The position numbers and the translations under genes were made by a program. The notes under the pieces were generated by a model. That model was not told the DNA's origin and ran no database searches. It saw nothing but the letters and a program-made list of their open reading frames with translations. A stretch of DNA of 64,000 nt from Charina bottae (lineage: Eukaryota; Chordata; Lepidosauria; Squamata; Charinaidae): contig JALMGJ010000005.1 in the NCBI GenBank assembly GCA_023362775.1, positions 87,059,421 to 87,123,420 on the forward strand. Reading direction: 5' to 3'. Positions 11,301-23,902 of this stretch are shown piece by piece; positions within the stretch are counted from its first letter, which is position 1, and each line of letters begins with the position of its first letter.

Positions 11301-13019
11301 CTTTCCCCATCATGCAAACTGACACAGGCATGCTTTTCAAAAACCCACAGCCAATCTGTTGATCATTACTTATTTACAAAGGCCTTCAGGCAGAAAGTCC
11401 TGTAAAAACCATACTTGATACGATATACACTAGCTGTTTCGGCTTGTGGAAGGGGGGGCGGGGGCGGGAAGTCCCCCTAAGGCTACCTCAAACCATCACT
11501 TTCCATTGCACATAAAATGTACCGTGTAACACTAAAGTATTTAATATATATGGTATAATATATCTACAGGAAAGGCATTTGTGTAGAACTGTGTTAGCCT
11601 GTATTTGGTAATTTGATGTTTTGCTGAAGGCAATGACTTAAAAAAGCCTCCACCTAGTGTTGAGGACCTGTCATCTTAGTACCCATGAGCCAGTAGAATA
11701 AAGAAGTACCCTAAAGCAGCAAAACTTTGACACAGCTTTGAAGCATATGAAAACAGTAGAACTCCCCAGAATTGTTATGACTCCAGATCAAAGAAATGAG
11801 GCATACTTTACATAGCAAACAGGGACACAGCACTTCACTCCAAATGTTGCTGGGTCCTCTGCCCTCTCACTCTTTTCCCTTCTCTTATTTCACTTTTATA
11901 TCCTTATATTTATCAGATAACAGAAGGATTGGGGAAAAAATTTTCTCTCTCAAATTTCATATGGGTAGAAATTAATAGAGACGAGATGGGTAGAAGATAA
12001 GGGAATTAAACATGATGGAAGGATGTCCACAAGCATCATATAATGGAGGGAATAAAATGGGTTGTGGGCTCACTTTATTCCCTCTCTGACATAAAGAAAC
12101 ATGTAGGTAAATCAGTACTGCATCAGAAAGGATAAGCAACTGGGATAACCTTTTGAGCAAGCAGCAATGGTTGTTCAACAGAGAACAGAAATTTCCTCTT
12201 TTTCTCTCTCTTTTTCTCTCTTCCAGTTCTAAATGTTGGTGAAAATAGGTTGAGGAAATCCACTGTAGACTTCAGGAACAATCAGTTCCTTGAACAATGC
12301 AGAAAGCAGTGTGTGTCTAAATCTCCACTCATGGTACCATCTGGTTTTAATCTGGAAACTCGCCTCTGCCACTCAACAGAAAGAACAGTTAAGCTCAAGA
12401 GCAAGAAGTTTCTAAATGTATTTTCTTGTTCCTCTGCTGATGTGCAGGTAATGCTATATGGACATCTAGATCAGTCATGATTTAAATCTTTAACATATTT
12501 TTTCATTCAGGGAAAAAGATTGACACCCTGATCCAACCATATCCTGGGACTTCTTAAGGTCCTGCCCCAGCAGAGGCATCTGAAGGATTGGAGGCTCTCA
12601 TCAAAATGACAAAAGCAACCTCACACCATCACAATGCATGTACAAAAGGGGTGGAGCTTGCATCACAATGCCGTGGTGGTGCTGTTGTCATATGCCCTCC
12701 GTTGAACCCCCTGTGGATGCCTTGGCAGAATGTCAGCATACTCTTTATAGTATGGTAGCCAGTGTTGGTACTCTATATGCTTGCATCAATAGCATAAGTA
12801 GCATCAGATACTGTACCCCCTCTGATAGTAAGAAAGTTCAGGTACTAAATCCTCCTTCCAACCTCCTCCTCATAAGGGGTCCCTTCCCTCCTCAGTCGCT
12901 GCGAAGTAGAGCAAGAAGTGTGGCACCACTTTCCTCCTTCCCTCTCTACTTCTACGACATTCCTCTGCTATGACTCCTAGGGGACCATTTTTTGTTTGGC
13001 TTTTTTTGAAGCCTAAAGT
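8395..13019. other. Long unassigned intergenic stretch
   Basis: A short (GT)n tract lies at 9048-9064 and poly(T)/poly(G) runs at about 9210-9228. Several open frames of 65-112 codons occur (for example minus strand 10979-11317) but overlap frames on the opposite strand and show no family resemblance. No repeats with clear ends were recognised; old, unrecognisable transposon debris is likely. Confidence 0.5.
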
Positions 13020-13200
13020 TCTGAAGCAGGTCCGCAACTGGGGGGGGGGGGCAAGTGGGGCATGTGCCCCGGGCACCACGCTGGGGGGTGCACCAAAATG
13101 ACGCCCGGGGTGCGCCAAAATGACAAAATAACCAAGGGGGGGCACAGAATCCATGTCTGCCCCGGGTGACACAGACCCTAGTTCCATCCCTGTTCTGAAG
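13020..13200. mobile_element. GC-rich non-autonomous DNA-transposon-like segment
   Basis: This patch is far more GC-rich than its surroundings. Its minus strand reads GGGATGGAACTAGGGTCTGT, then GTCATTTTGGCGCACCCC, then GTCATTTTGGTGCACCCC, a repeated theme typical of small vertebrate DNA-transposon derivatives beginning CAGGG(C/A)...AACTAGGG. The flanking word GTTCTGAAG is present on both sides (13019-13027 and 13192-13200), so a 9-bp duplication may border it. The superfamily is not certain. Confidence 0.5.
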
Positions 13201-14581
13201 TAAGGCATAGGACAGCGGGAAACCTGAGTAGGCCTGCCCCAAGGCAGCCACCTTCCCTGCCTTCATTATTTATGCCCACCCACCTGTAAAAGTGCCACAA
13301 TTTGGAAAGATCAGCTCGTCAGCTGGGAATTCTGACTGAAGTTCAACTGCCTCTCAATCTTGTTCTGAAACTTCATTGAGAATCTTACTTCTAAAGCAAC
13401 AGCTGGTTGTTCAACTTCAGTGGGTACCTGATAGAGAATTGCCATTCGAATGAGGCCGAAAGTGAAATTTAATATCCCAGTATAATGAAATTCAGAAGAA
13501 TCTCAAAGGCTACCAAGATTTCAGGATGGTGACTTTCCAGGGCACCCCTATTTTGTGATCTGATTTTTTTTGTCTCCAAGAAAATTCAGGTCAAATATTT
13601 AAGAGATTTGTAAAGATGAACAAAAATCCACTGTCACAGTTCACTCCTATTTCTGTATAATCTGAGTGGTTTACATACAGTATGAGTCCTAGAAATTCTT
13701 ATGTGGAGGAACTGCTTTTAAGACTTTTGTCCTAGCAGAATACTTTTAGAAACAAATGCTCTAAACACTATTAGAACACTTAGAAACCCCCCCACCATAT
13801 TTCATAATTAATCCTGTTTTTAGCCCCAGTACAACTGCATTAGTTTTGAACTTTGCTTTGGAAAGCGCATAGATTATTTCCCCGTTCCCCCCTCCCCATC
13901 TTTTTTTAAGAGTCATTCAAAATCAATTAGAGGAAATTTGATTTCAATCGACAGGATAAAAGGAAGGTAATATTCAGGTTCATTTTTGATTGTGATGATA
14001 CATCTCACATACGGCTTTAAGTACAGAAAACAGTACTCGGAGGGATTTCGACAAAAAGAGAATTGCCAGAGGCAAACTAACCCCAGGAGTTATTCGGATT
14101 GGTTAGCGCTATCATTAGTGCCACTGCTGTTTAAGAACTACACATGGACAGGCTGGATGACAGCTAAGACTTTAAAGCCTATGCATTTTTCAAACAGCTT
14201 TTCAAACTGTTTTTCATGACAGATTTTTTTCCCAGCTCTATCATTAACTGCTGACAAGCTGACAGAATAAATACTCCAGTGTTTCAGAAACCATCTAACA
14301 ATCTTTTACTTTCCCCAACCATGAATCTTTCTTCCCCTAGTTTTTTTTTTTTTTTTTTTTGTGGAGGGGCGGGATGGGTGGGGGCAAGGTTGTTGTCATT
14401 AGGAGATGAAGATGTGAGATACTTAGGACCTTACCTCATCAGTTTGGGTGACGAGTTGGGTGAATTTCTCATGCCTCCATTTCGCTGCTTCTTTTTGGGC
14501 GAGAGAGTTGTCAGTTGTTCGTCTTCAACTAGAAACACAGGCAACTTATGAGGTTATGACCAGCTCAGCCATGGAATACAG
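13201..14581. other. Unassigned intergenic DNA
   Basis: Holds a run of about 21 T at 14340-14360 followed by G-rich text. No gene or element recognised. Confidence 0.5.
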
Positions 14582-14624
14582 GTGAAATAGCCAAGAACAC
14601 ACACCCAGTTCTTGGCTATTTCAC
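14582..14624. repeat. Perfect hairpin, 17-bp arms, 9-nt loop
   Basis: GTGAAATAGCCAAGAAC at 14582-14598 is exactly complementary to 14608-14624. It sits 22 bp before the target duplication of the neighbouring fold-back transposon but is not part of it. Confidence 0.9.
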
Positions 14625-14646
14625 ACCATCTTACTTCATTGCTACT

Positions 14647-14792
14647 TTCTTTAGCACTGTTTCTCAACCTCAGCAACTTTAAGATGGGTGGACTTCGACT
14701 CCCAGGATTCCCCAGCCAGCATGCTGGGGAATTCTGGGAGTTGAAGTCCACCCATATTAAAGTTGCTGAGGTTGAGAACCACAGTTCTTTAG
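14647..14792. mobile_element. hAT-type fold-back MITE, complete
   Basis: A 130-bp element at 14655-14784. The left arm starts CACTGTTTCTCAACCTCAGC and the right arm ends with the near reverse complement, GCTGAGGTTGAGAACCACAG. The arms meet near 14718, around CCAGCATGCTGGGG, so nearly the whole element folds on itself. An 8-bp duplication TTCTTTAG at 14647-14654 and 14785-14792 is the size expected for hAT transposons. It has no coding capacity and would need a transposase from elsewhere. Confidence 0.9.
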
Positions 14793-16930
14793 CTTCAGTA
14801 AAGACCATACTGAAGTTAGTGAAAAGAGATTAGTTTAAAGCTCAAGGAGAAAGAAGAGAAACAGTATACTGACTGAAGATATTCTTGATATTCTTCCCTT
14901 TTTAAAAACAATCTTTTTTAGTGAAGTTGTCTTTTTGAAAAACAGAAATCAGTGCTGTGTTGCAAAGCTTAGGTATCTTTATTCAGAAAAAAGCTGCCAG
15001 ACACCACTTTGTTAATGAACCAGAATTTCCTTTTTAAATACCCAATCCGAGTGTTCAAGGAAAATTTAAAATCTTCAAGCCTTGATTTTAACTGTGGTAA
15101 TAAATTAAAGCTATGCAAAGACCTTCAGTACAACTCAGAACTCATCACTTCACCCTTGATCACAAAATGAGATGTTGTCGTAGGAGCACATAGAATGAAA
15201 TTGATGTGGCCAATTGACAAAGGATAGGATTTATTTAAATGGAGATGGACATTTTGAGTAATAACAAAACAAACAAATGCTTTAAGGTTGTTGTTGTTAT
15301 TATTACATCCTTTGGCAAAATTCTATAGCACAACAGTTTTTACCCTAAGCACAATGAAACCAGACTTCTTAACAAGCTATGACTCATCATCATTATTATG
15401 ATTATTATTAATGGATCAGTGTTTTTGCTGATTTGAAACTTCTAGTTTAGCAAAATGCTTCTGCACTCAAATAAAACAAACTAAATAATATTCCAAAGTT
15501 AAGAGGAAATGAGACCAATACGAAACAGTACATTAATGGACAATAACAACAAAACATTATCATAAATCATTTCAGGAATTATTGTAAGAAACAGGAATAA
15601 AATGTAAAAGAAGGGGTAGGAGAGTCAGAGTGAAAAGAGGAGAGGAGAGAATTGTTTTCATTGAGAATGAAGCAAACTATACTCTTAGAGAATCAAGAGA
15701 AATTTAGTTCTAACTTCTAAATTGCATTTTTAACAGGTCTAAGATATAATTATTGGGGGTATTGGAAACTCAGATATTAAACCTCTATGGATATTTTCTG
15801 TTACCTACATCTTTCCATCCATTAATGGATCCTCCCCTCTGTCTAACGTCATAAACTTAAGGATGTGCCAGTGCATCATAGCAGAGGCTTAAATATCCTG
15901 TCATGTTTACAGGAGAAAAGCAACTAAAAACCTCTACTCAGACCACCAGAATGATTTGCTTTAAAAGTAGATCTCATTTCCTCAATTTTATAAAGCAAAT
16001 CCTAAGAATATATATACAGTCCACTTTGTACAACAGAAACTTTGAAAAATGCAAGCTGTTTTGTTGGTTTCTTTGTTTTTAAGGCAAGGCACAGCCAAAG
16101 TGAGATGCTGATAGGTACCACTGGTTCTAGTAGCAGAATGAAATATATCATTGGGCATCCAATACATTTAAATAAATAAATAAGTAAATAAGAAATAATT
16201 ATACATATCGGTGAGACCCAAAAGTTCTTTCATTTGGTGGGATTGTGCATGCTCTCTCTTATTTATGAATGGGCAAAACAACATTGTCTCTGGATCCTTG
16301 TTGTCATAATATTGCATTACCTGAATCCTGAACACTTTCTTTAATTTTCCGCTTTTATTCCATGCCACATAAACTAACCCTCAGCATTTGTTCAGCTACA
16401 ACTACCTCTTAAAACCAGTCTTGTGAAACATAGCACTAATGGAGATACTTTCTTAATAACATCTATTTATGACACTATAAGGCAAAGCTCTGTTGGTAAT
16501 ACATGCACAAATGCCTTTTGGGCATGATCCAAACACAATTGAGCATTTTTAGCTCCCATTGGTTGAAAATCAAGCATTGGCTCAACTTTTCTCCTTTTAA
16601 GTTCAAAGAGATTGTTAATTGTTTAACTGTGATTGGATGATGATGTCAGTGCAATTGAATTCAAGTAAGTAAAATGAATGGGAACTCCGTCATGCTAGTG
16701 GGTCAAAATGGGTATAGGGTCCCATTCAGTGATTCTGAGGTGACAAAATTCTAAGCAGCACTTTCAGTGACAAAGCAATTGGGTTAGCGTTTGAAGTTGA
16801 AGCAGTTCTGTTGGCCACCATTTGCAATGCTAACCAGACATCAAGACGTCTTCAAAGCAGCTAGGCCACCACTGAGCTGTAAAATCAGGCAGTTAATGGG
16901 TCCACAGTGCAGCATAAGAAGCAAGAAGAG
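14793..16930. other. Unassigned intergenic DNA
   Basis: AT-rich, with short ATT-type microsatellite-like runs near 15290-15305 and 15390-15410 and an AAAT run near 16170-16190. No gene or element recognised. Confidence 0.5.
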
Positions 16931-17698
16931 TTAACTTTGCACAGCTTCGAGTTGTGCACCAGTTACGCCCTTTCCTGGATCGGGAGGCCCTCCGAACAGT
17001 CACTCACGCCCTTGTCATCTCCCGTATAGACTATTGTAATGCGCTCTACATGGGGCTACCCTTGAAGAGTATCCGGAAGCTTCAGCTGGTGCAGAATGCG
17101 GCGGCGCGAGCAGTTATGGGTGCCAGGAGATCGGCACATGTGACACCTCTGCTACGCGAGCTGCATTGGGTGCCAGTTTGCTTCCGGGTCCAATTCAAGG
17201 TGTTGGTGATTACCTTTAAAGCCCTACATGGCATAGGGCCAGGGTACCTGAGGGACCGTCTCGTCCCGATAACGTCGGCCCGCCCCACCCGTGCATGCAG
17301 AGAGGGCATGCTTTGGACCCCCTCAACAAGAGAATTCCATCTAGCAGGGTCCAGGAGGCGTGCCTTCTCTGCGATAGCGCCCGCCTTATGGAATATCTTG
17401 CCCCTGGAGGTGAGACTGGCCCCCTCCCTCCTGGCCTTTCGGAAGGCCCTTAAGACCTGGCTCTGCCACCTGGCCTGGGACGACGGAAGTGGTAGTGCCT
17501 CCTGGGGTTGGCTGGCCCCATAGCCCCATGATCCATTCTGCAGGTCCTAATCCATCTTGGATTTTATTTTATTTATTTTACGCTTGTGAGATATTTTGTA
17601 TAGTTTTTAAATTTTATTTATTGTAACCCGCCCAGAGTCCCTTGCATGGGAGATGGGCGGGGAATAAATTTGAAAAATAAATAAATAAACAAACAAAC
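16931..17698 (+). mobile_element. L2/Vingi-like LINE, 5'-truncated
   Basis: This GC-richer segment holds only the 3' part of a non-LTR retrotransposon. It begins inside the C-terminal part of ORF2 and ends with the 3' untranslated sequence GTAACCCGCCCAGAGTCCC, GGGAGATGGGCGGG and an AATAAA tail of AAATAAATAAATAAAC. The same 3' end occurs at 45.85 kb, and the antisense LINE at 53.9-56.7 kb is a longer relative. The abrupt start inside the ORF is typical of incomplete target-primed reverse transcription. Confidence 0.9.
16954..17523 (+). pseudogene. LINE ORF2 C-terminal fragment, 189 codons open
   Basis: This open frame encodes the region downstream of the reverse transcriptase of an L2/Vingi-type ORF2. 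It starts with LRPFLDREALRTVTHALVIS and continues with SRIDYCNALYMGLP, KLQLVQNAAAR, LLRELHWVPVCFRVQFKVLV, ALHGIGPGYL and APALWNILP, the usual order in this group. The catalytic YADD region and the endonuclease are absent, so the piece is not functional. It has no stop codons, unlike the homologous part of the 54-kb copy, which is frameshifted; this suggests a younger insertion. The ATG is internal and is not a true start. Confidence 0.88.
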
Positions 17699-19053
17699 TT
17701 AGTGGTTGTCATGACAAAGCCTGCACCCTTTGTCTGTCCCTTCAGAGAAAGTTGAAAGACAGTGGCTTTCTATATTCTCTTGAAATCAGTCAAGAATGAT
17801 CTGTATCACCATAACACTGTGATTCCCATCTCCTTTTACCTAGACAGCTGAAATCAGCAGACAACATAAAGGTGTGAATGAAAGAACAAGAGAACATATA
17901 CTGTAAATAAATGGCATTAAGGTGGCAGCACTAATCAGAACTACATTAGTTGGAACATGGCTACAAGAAGCAATTTTTAAAAGAGCCAAGATGTGCTCCT
18001 GAAAGCAGGCCTGTTCTCCTCAAGCCAGGTGAGAGAAAGACTGTATTCATTTAAACAGGTCTAGGTTAAATGATGTCAGGAATAATGGTGTCATTATGTA
18101 TCTTGCATATGAATTATATTGTGGGATATACTGTAGAAGGGTGGCACAAATTGCTAACAGTAAAAAAAAAAAACCTTACAGGTTCCCATCTGCCGAAAAC
18201 AAAAGGTGAACACTTCTCTACTACCACTATTTTTACTCCTTAAATCCTCCAAAGCAGTTTGTGATTGTCCACATCTGTTGGCTAGGAATGCTGAGAACAA
18301 GCAGCAAACATCGCCCCAGTCTAAGCAGCTGCAGGTTTTGCCATAACCACAACAAAACCTCACCCTCCTACTCCCCACAAATGGAGAGGGGGAAAGGGAG
18401 GATTATTGCAGAGGCATTGCAGGCTGGTTGCTTTCCTGAAAACACTGGCCAATTTCATCCCTACTGGTTTTGTTTGTGCTACCGGGGGCAGGGAGGAACT
18501 GCAAAACCAGCAAGCCATCATTCTCTTTACAGGACCCGAAGTTTACATTGGTCTGCAATGGCTTTTAAACTGGCACAGCATCCTCGTTTGCAAATCCCCC
18601 TAATGAATCCTGCTTGTATTATTTAAGGACGTTGATATACAATTCAATGAAAACTAAACAAGCACTAAATCGTCTGCTCTGGACCTAACTAAAGACAGCT
18701 TGATTGTTCTTTATGCCATTCATTTCTCAACTCTTCACTGACCAAAACAATGTAAATTATCTATCAATTACGAATAGAGTAGACAATAAAGCAATAAAGA
18801 ACAGTGTCTAAAGATCTGTTACAGACTGTAAACATTCAATACCACCATCAGATAATTCCAGCTTTAGCACAGAGCAGGTCTACCAAGTGCAAGAATCCTC
18901 TGCCTCCTTTTTATATTTCGGTGTAAGAATTGGTAGCCCTGATGCACTAGAGAAGCCCAGGACTAGGAGGAGGCAGCAATCTTGTTCTCCTTTCCTTCAA
19001 ATAATTCAGGATACCACTGAATATAAGATATAGGATAGGAGATAGGAAGTGTG
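17699..19053. other. Unassigned intergenic DNA
   Basis: Open frames at 18154-18626 run on both strands over the same bases, with no recognisable domain. Nothing else is supported. Confidence 0.5.
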
Positions 19054-19067
19054 TCTTGATGACATTA

Positions 19068-19403
19068 AGTAAAAGGTAAAGGTTCCCCCCGCACATTTGT
19101 GCAGTCATGTCCGACTCTAGGGGCCGGTGTTCATCTCCGTTTGTTAGCCGAAGAGCCAGCATTGTCCGAAGACTCTTCCATGGTCATGTGGCCGGCATGA
19201 CGCACACGGAACGCTGTTACCTACCCACCGAAGGGGTACCTATTAATCTACTTGCATTTGCATGCTTTCGAATTGCTAGGTTGGCAAGAGCTGGGGCGAG
19301 TGGGGAGCTCACTCCGTTACGTGGGGCTAGGGATTTGAACCTCTGAACTTGCAATCTTCCAATCGACAAGCCTGGTGTCTTACCTGCTGAGCCACCACGC
19401 CCC
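19068..19403 (-). mobile_element. tRNA-derived SINE, family A (copy 4), full length
   Basis: Full-length minus-strand copy flanked by a 14-bp target duplication, TCTTGATGACATTA, at 19054-19067 and 19404-19417. A small deletion near 19300 removes two or three bases of the body. Confidence 0.94.
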
Positions 19404-19417
19404 TCTTGATGACATTA

Positions 19418-19940
19418 GGGCTTGGAAAAAAAGAAAACAGCCACTCTAGAGGTCCAGCCTGCTCCACTACTGCTCAGAAGGGATGCATGGATGGGTCTGC
19501 AACTAACTTACTAAGTGGTAACAATGGGGATAAGTAGCAAAGATAGATACATTGGCCTTATTAAACTGGGTCTGGAGCTGTGCAAAGAAAAGGCACTTTG
19601 AGGGGGGAAAAGAAGTACGGCTACCGTTGGTATCCGCCTACCCATTTGACACTGTTTCCAATCTTAGATGGCTTGGAAGGAAACCAAAGCCCATTGCCTC
19701 TATATCATCAGTGGTTAAATGGTCACATTTTAACCAAAGCGGTAAAGATTAGGAAACATGATGCCATGGTTGGCTCCTGGAGATTACATTTCATAAGGGT
19801 AGCAGCACAAAAGAAAACACCCAACTTCTAGTCTCCCAGTTCAGACAGAGTCTTACTTAATGGAAGCTTGTCATCAATATACATACTAAGGAAAAGTATT
19901 ACCTTACATTCTATGTGGGAGATGGGTATTTCAAGATAGG
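19418..19940. other. Unassigned intergenic DNA
   Basis: Two overlapping short open frames (19552-19831) have no recognised relatives. Nothing else is supported. Confidence 0.5.
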
Positions 19941-20320
19941 TAATTGATCACATTCCTGCCTTAACCTTCCCGTGCCTGCTTTCCCTGGCCTCACCACTGC
20001 TGGGCAGACAATCTCAGGATCAGGTAAGGAGGCAGGAACCTGGACTGTGGTGCTGCTTCTGCTGCTGGGATCGCACGTGGCAACTGGGCTTCCAGTTGCC
20101 GCGCTGATAGGGCCTCTTCCGGGCTGCCTCCAATGGCAAGTCCGGCTCCAGTCCTCCTTCCTGTCTTCCTGTCCTCCTTCCCGCCAGGTTTAAAAAAGGG
20201 ACAAAATGGAGATTTTGATCAAAATGACGGGACGGTTGAAAAATGCTAAAATAACGGGACTGTCCCGTTCAAAACAGGACGTATGGTCACCCTAGTAATT
20301 GATCACATTCCTGCCTTAAC
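19941..20320. mobile_element. 330-bp insertion bounded by 25-bp direct repeats
   Basis: The 25 bases at 19941-19965 recur exactly at 20296-20320, directly bordering a GC-rich segment at 19966-20295. The insert ends with CAGGACGTATGGTCACCCTAG and contains GACGGGACGG, AACGGGACTGTCCCGTTC (partly palindromic) and AAAATGACGGG. The minus strand opens CTAGGGTGACCATACGTCC, a phrase I have met in dispersed vertebrate repeats but cannot assign to a named family. There is no poly(A) tail on either strand. The exact duplication argues for a fairly recent insertion. Confidence 0.75.
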
Positions 20321-22457
20321 TTATTACCCACAGCTTAGCAATCTTTATGGTTCTCAATTTGTTTCTCAGCATAACTCACAGGCTGTTGCTGACCTTTTTG
20401 AACTGGAAAAGAGATTTAGAAGAATTGGAGATTTGGGGTATGGTTTTTGACAATCTCATTAAGGTGTTGCTTCAGATTCCTTGCTAGCAGCAGTTTGAAC
20501 AGGGCCTACTCAGCGGTGATGATTATGTACTGTAATTTTCAGATGAGTTCAGTCTGGCAAAATCTCTTCGCTGCAGAAAGACACCTGGGGCTTTCTGAAA
20601 AGCTTGGTGTTTGGATTCTTCAGTCTTCATCTTAATCTTTGGATTCACAGTCTTAACCAATCATGAAAGGACACCCCCTCCATAAAAAAAAGAACCACAG
20701 GAGGGACTTTAAAACAAATTAGCATTCAGTCTAAATCTTCTGAAGAGGAATAGAGTGAATAAGTAATTCCTCCTATATAAACAAGGTGGATTATGCAGAA
20801 AAAAACCCTGAATTATTAGGTCAGGAAGTTGACACAGAATATTATAGAACTAAACTCCATCCTGTGTTATTTTAAAATAGAAGATCTATGTTTCCTTGAT
20901 ATCTTTCACTAGAAACACATAATACATAATCTTTGCAATAATCAAGAGATCATTTTTGCTTAATTGGGAAAGATCAAACAGTTTTATCTTCAAGGAACAT
21001 TCACTGTCAGAAAAGCAACAGACAATGGATAATAAGGCTTCAGAGCCCCTGATTTAGACTGCAGTTTAGTTTAAACGCCACAAGGATATGTGTGTGTATG
21101 AATGACATAACTTCCAGATAATGTTCCATGATCTGATTTAAAATGTGCAGGTAATTTTAATAGTTTTTGAGTGAAAGCAGACATCTGAAACAAGAATTTA
21201 GTTCCTATTCTCAATTCTTCCTTTAAGCACAATCAAGAAAATGTCAAAAAAAGCAGCGGTCAGTCTCTGAAGTATTTTTACATACTTAGAAAAAAAAATC
21301 CATCAATTCCATCATCTCATCTACATCTACATCCAGAAAACAACTAATGTGGACTTTCAACAAAGCTCCTCTTGCTGTACCAACTCAAAGGATTAATCAG
21401 ACAGTAATGCAAACTTGTATGCTTGCCAAAACTCCTGGTGAAAATGGTAAAGATTTCAAAGCCAGTCAAGCATGAAACACAAAACCATCCAAAAACCATT
21501 AGTTGTCTAGCTATCTTGATTAAGGTATTAATCACTATATCTGGAAAAACTCGCATCTGCAAAGACTTAGAAGAGCATTAGTAATGTCATTTCTACACTG
21601 AGTGTACAACCCATGCACACAACTGCACATCTGTTGCCTGGTGAAACCAGCTACAGGGTTACCTACTGAGCTCTTGGTTCAAGCCCGATTTTTTGTCTGG
21701 ATAATGGTGACATTGGACTGGTAGGCCCAACAGATTATGCTGCATCAGAGGGGGAGTGTGGGTAAGATGGAGGCTTCCTTTACAGTTATTAACAAGCAGG
21801 ACACGTTCTGTGGTTCCATCAGTGGGCTTGATGCCAATCACTGCATAGCTACTTGCACGCTTGAACTGAACTGAGTGGTATGAGTAACTTGGCTTAGCTT
21901 CATGTTTTGCTTCTAAATAATAAGGGAAAAGTGTAAATTAATGTGTTGGGCACTAAAAGACTGCCCTGATTACATCTGCAAATGACTTTTATATGTCAGC
22001 TGCCTCCAAAACCAAAATCCATGTTGGCTCCAAATGGTCTGGGAAGCCACTGTGTCATTCTGGAAATCTTCACTTATGCCAACAAATTGCAACTCTTTAA
22101 AGTATCTATTTCAAACTGGATTTGTTTGGGTAGCTGAAGCAGAATGTTATGATTAGGATCCAATGCATGTGTTTAAAGATTTTTCATGGGTCCTTTTTTC
22201 AGCCCAATTGCTCACCTTCCTACTACATTGGATACTACCATGTTAGATTCCCAGTATTCAAAAAACTTTTTTCTCCAAGCCCTTGAAGTTTCAGAATATC
22301 CATGATTGTGCCTATAAGTACCTGGATTCTAAGCTATCATATGGTCTGGATTTGGTTTAGGGTAATAAACCCAGTCATTACCCTTTGCAAAGCATGGTTT
22401 ATGATAAGTACCTCAATATTTGTGGCTTATTCCACAAGCTGTAGTTCACCCAAAATA
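20321..22457. other. Unassigned intergenic DNA
   Basis: AT-rich, no coding or repeat signature recognised. Confidence 0.5.

Positions 22458-22485
<28 letters not shown>
22458..22485 (+). repeat. (GT)n microsatellite
   Basis: Fourteen uninterrupted GT units. Confidence 0.97.
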
Positions 22486-22489
<4 letters not shown>

Positions 22490-22799
22490 GAACATTTGGA
22501 ACTGAACCGTGGGCTGGATTACATGCTTCTGATTTTTCCAGATATCTATTCTAGATTACATAAATGACACAAATTACACAAATGATACATATATGACACA
22601 GCATGTGAATTTAGTTTAATATTGATTTGTTTCAATATAAATTGAACAACAGAGACAATTGAATCTACTATTCCCATCGTCACTACAGTCAAATCCTTTA
22701 TTTATTTAGATTATAATATTAGATTTTTTAAAATTACATGTCTTGTTCCTAAGATTGGTTTGAGTATATTATATAGAATAGTGACTTACAGTGAAAGCC

Positions 22800-22925
22800 T
22801 AACCATATCTATTCCATTAGGTTCAATGGGACTTAATCACAATTGAGTGTCTATACATGCCTAGGAGAAAACTCACTGAACAATGTGACTTCTTGCCCAG
22901 TAAACATGCATAGGACAGTAGCTTA
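22800..22925 (+). repeat. Two diverged tandem units of a dispersed-repeat motif
   Basis: TTCAATGGGACTTAATCACA...ATACATGCCTAGGA and GAACAATGTGACTTCTTGCC...AACATGCATAGGACAG follow the same order about 60 bp apart. The motif resembles a short dispersed amniote repeat of the form AATGGGACTTACT...AAACATGCATAGGATTG. The family was not identified. Confidence 0.45.
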
Positions 22926-23850
22926 ATTCTAACTCATTGAGATCACCGTCCTAAACCTAAAAGCATTCAACAAAAAAAAGTTTGGGGTTTTTGGATTTTT
23001 TTTGTTTCATGTTGAATTGCATCACTGGAAAAAAATAAGTGAAAAAATAATATAGGACTAAAACAAATTGTGAAACTATGAGGTTTATTATTTTATTGGA
23101 TGAGAGAAAAGGAATTTAAATGTTGGTCTGCATAATATTTATAACTTGTAGAAATTATACAGTTACCAAATCATGCAAATTGGTATGAAACTTTTAAAAA
23201 GAAAGTAATCAATTCAAATGTAAATTTCCAGTTGGGAAGTAAACAGAGATGTCAACCAGTTTCTGTCTAAAAATAGGAAGCCTGTTTTTGTCATAGAAAG
23301 CTTGTCAGATGCAATCTAGACTTATAACATTAAAGCTTAAAGGACCTATTTCACTTTGCTATTTAACAAAATCCATACGAAGGGGTTAATTCTATGCCCA
23401 AATCAGGAGATAAAGCGAGGACCTCAGCATCATATTTTTGCATCTGGAGCTGGCAATTCCTAAGGGTGTTTAACTTAGGACACCCTGGGTAAGGCTTTCA
23501 TAAGAGAACCTTGTGCTTTCTCTTGTAAATGCTAATACGACAGATTTTAACTCCCAGTGTCCATCTGCAGAAAGAACAAATAATGACATCTTTATTTCCC
23601 ATGGTTTCCCCACAGGCATACAAGCCAGGAGCTACTATGGGATAAATATGCCACACTCTTCCTACAGAGCCATATTAAGGTGAACAAAGGCTAATTCCTA
23701 AATGAAGAAGCAAATCAAGTATGAAATGAAATAAGACAGCATTTCTATGTGCTGGAGGAACATTTTAAAAAAAGCTTGAAAATTAAAGAAGGAACAGAAA
23801 GAGGATATCCACTGTGGATCTCACCCTATATAAAACTTTGGCCCATCCAA
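22926..23850. other. Unassigned intergenic DNA
   Basis: AT-rich with no recognised feature. Confidence 0.5.
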
Positions 23851-23902
23851 CCATCCATCCATCCATCCATCCATCCATCCATCCATCCATCCATCCATCC
23901 AT
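23851..23902 (+). repeat. (CCAT)n microsatellite
   Basis: About thirteen CCAT units without interruption. Confidence 0.97.

Noticed and set aside
10979..11317. 112-codon minus-strand frame
   Set aside because: A 79-codon plus-strand frame overlaps it; no motif, no splice sites and no family resemblance.
12870..13266. Overlapping 104-112-codon minus-strand frames
   Set aside because: They run through a GC-rich transposon-like patch with few stop codons by composition.
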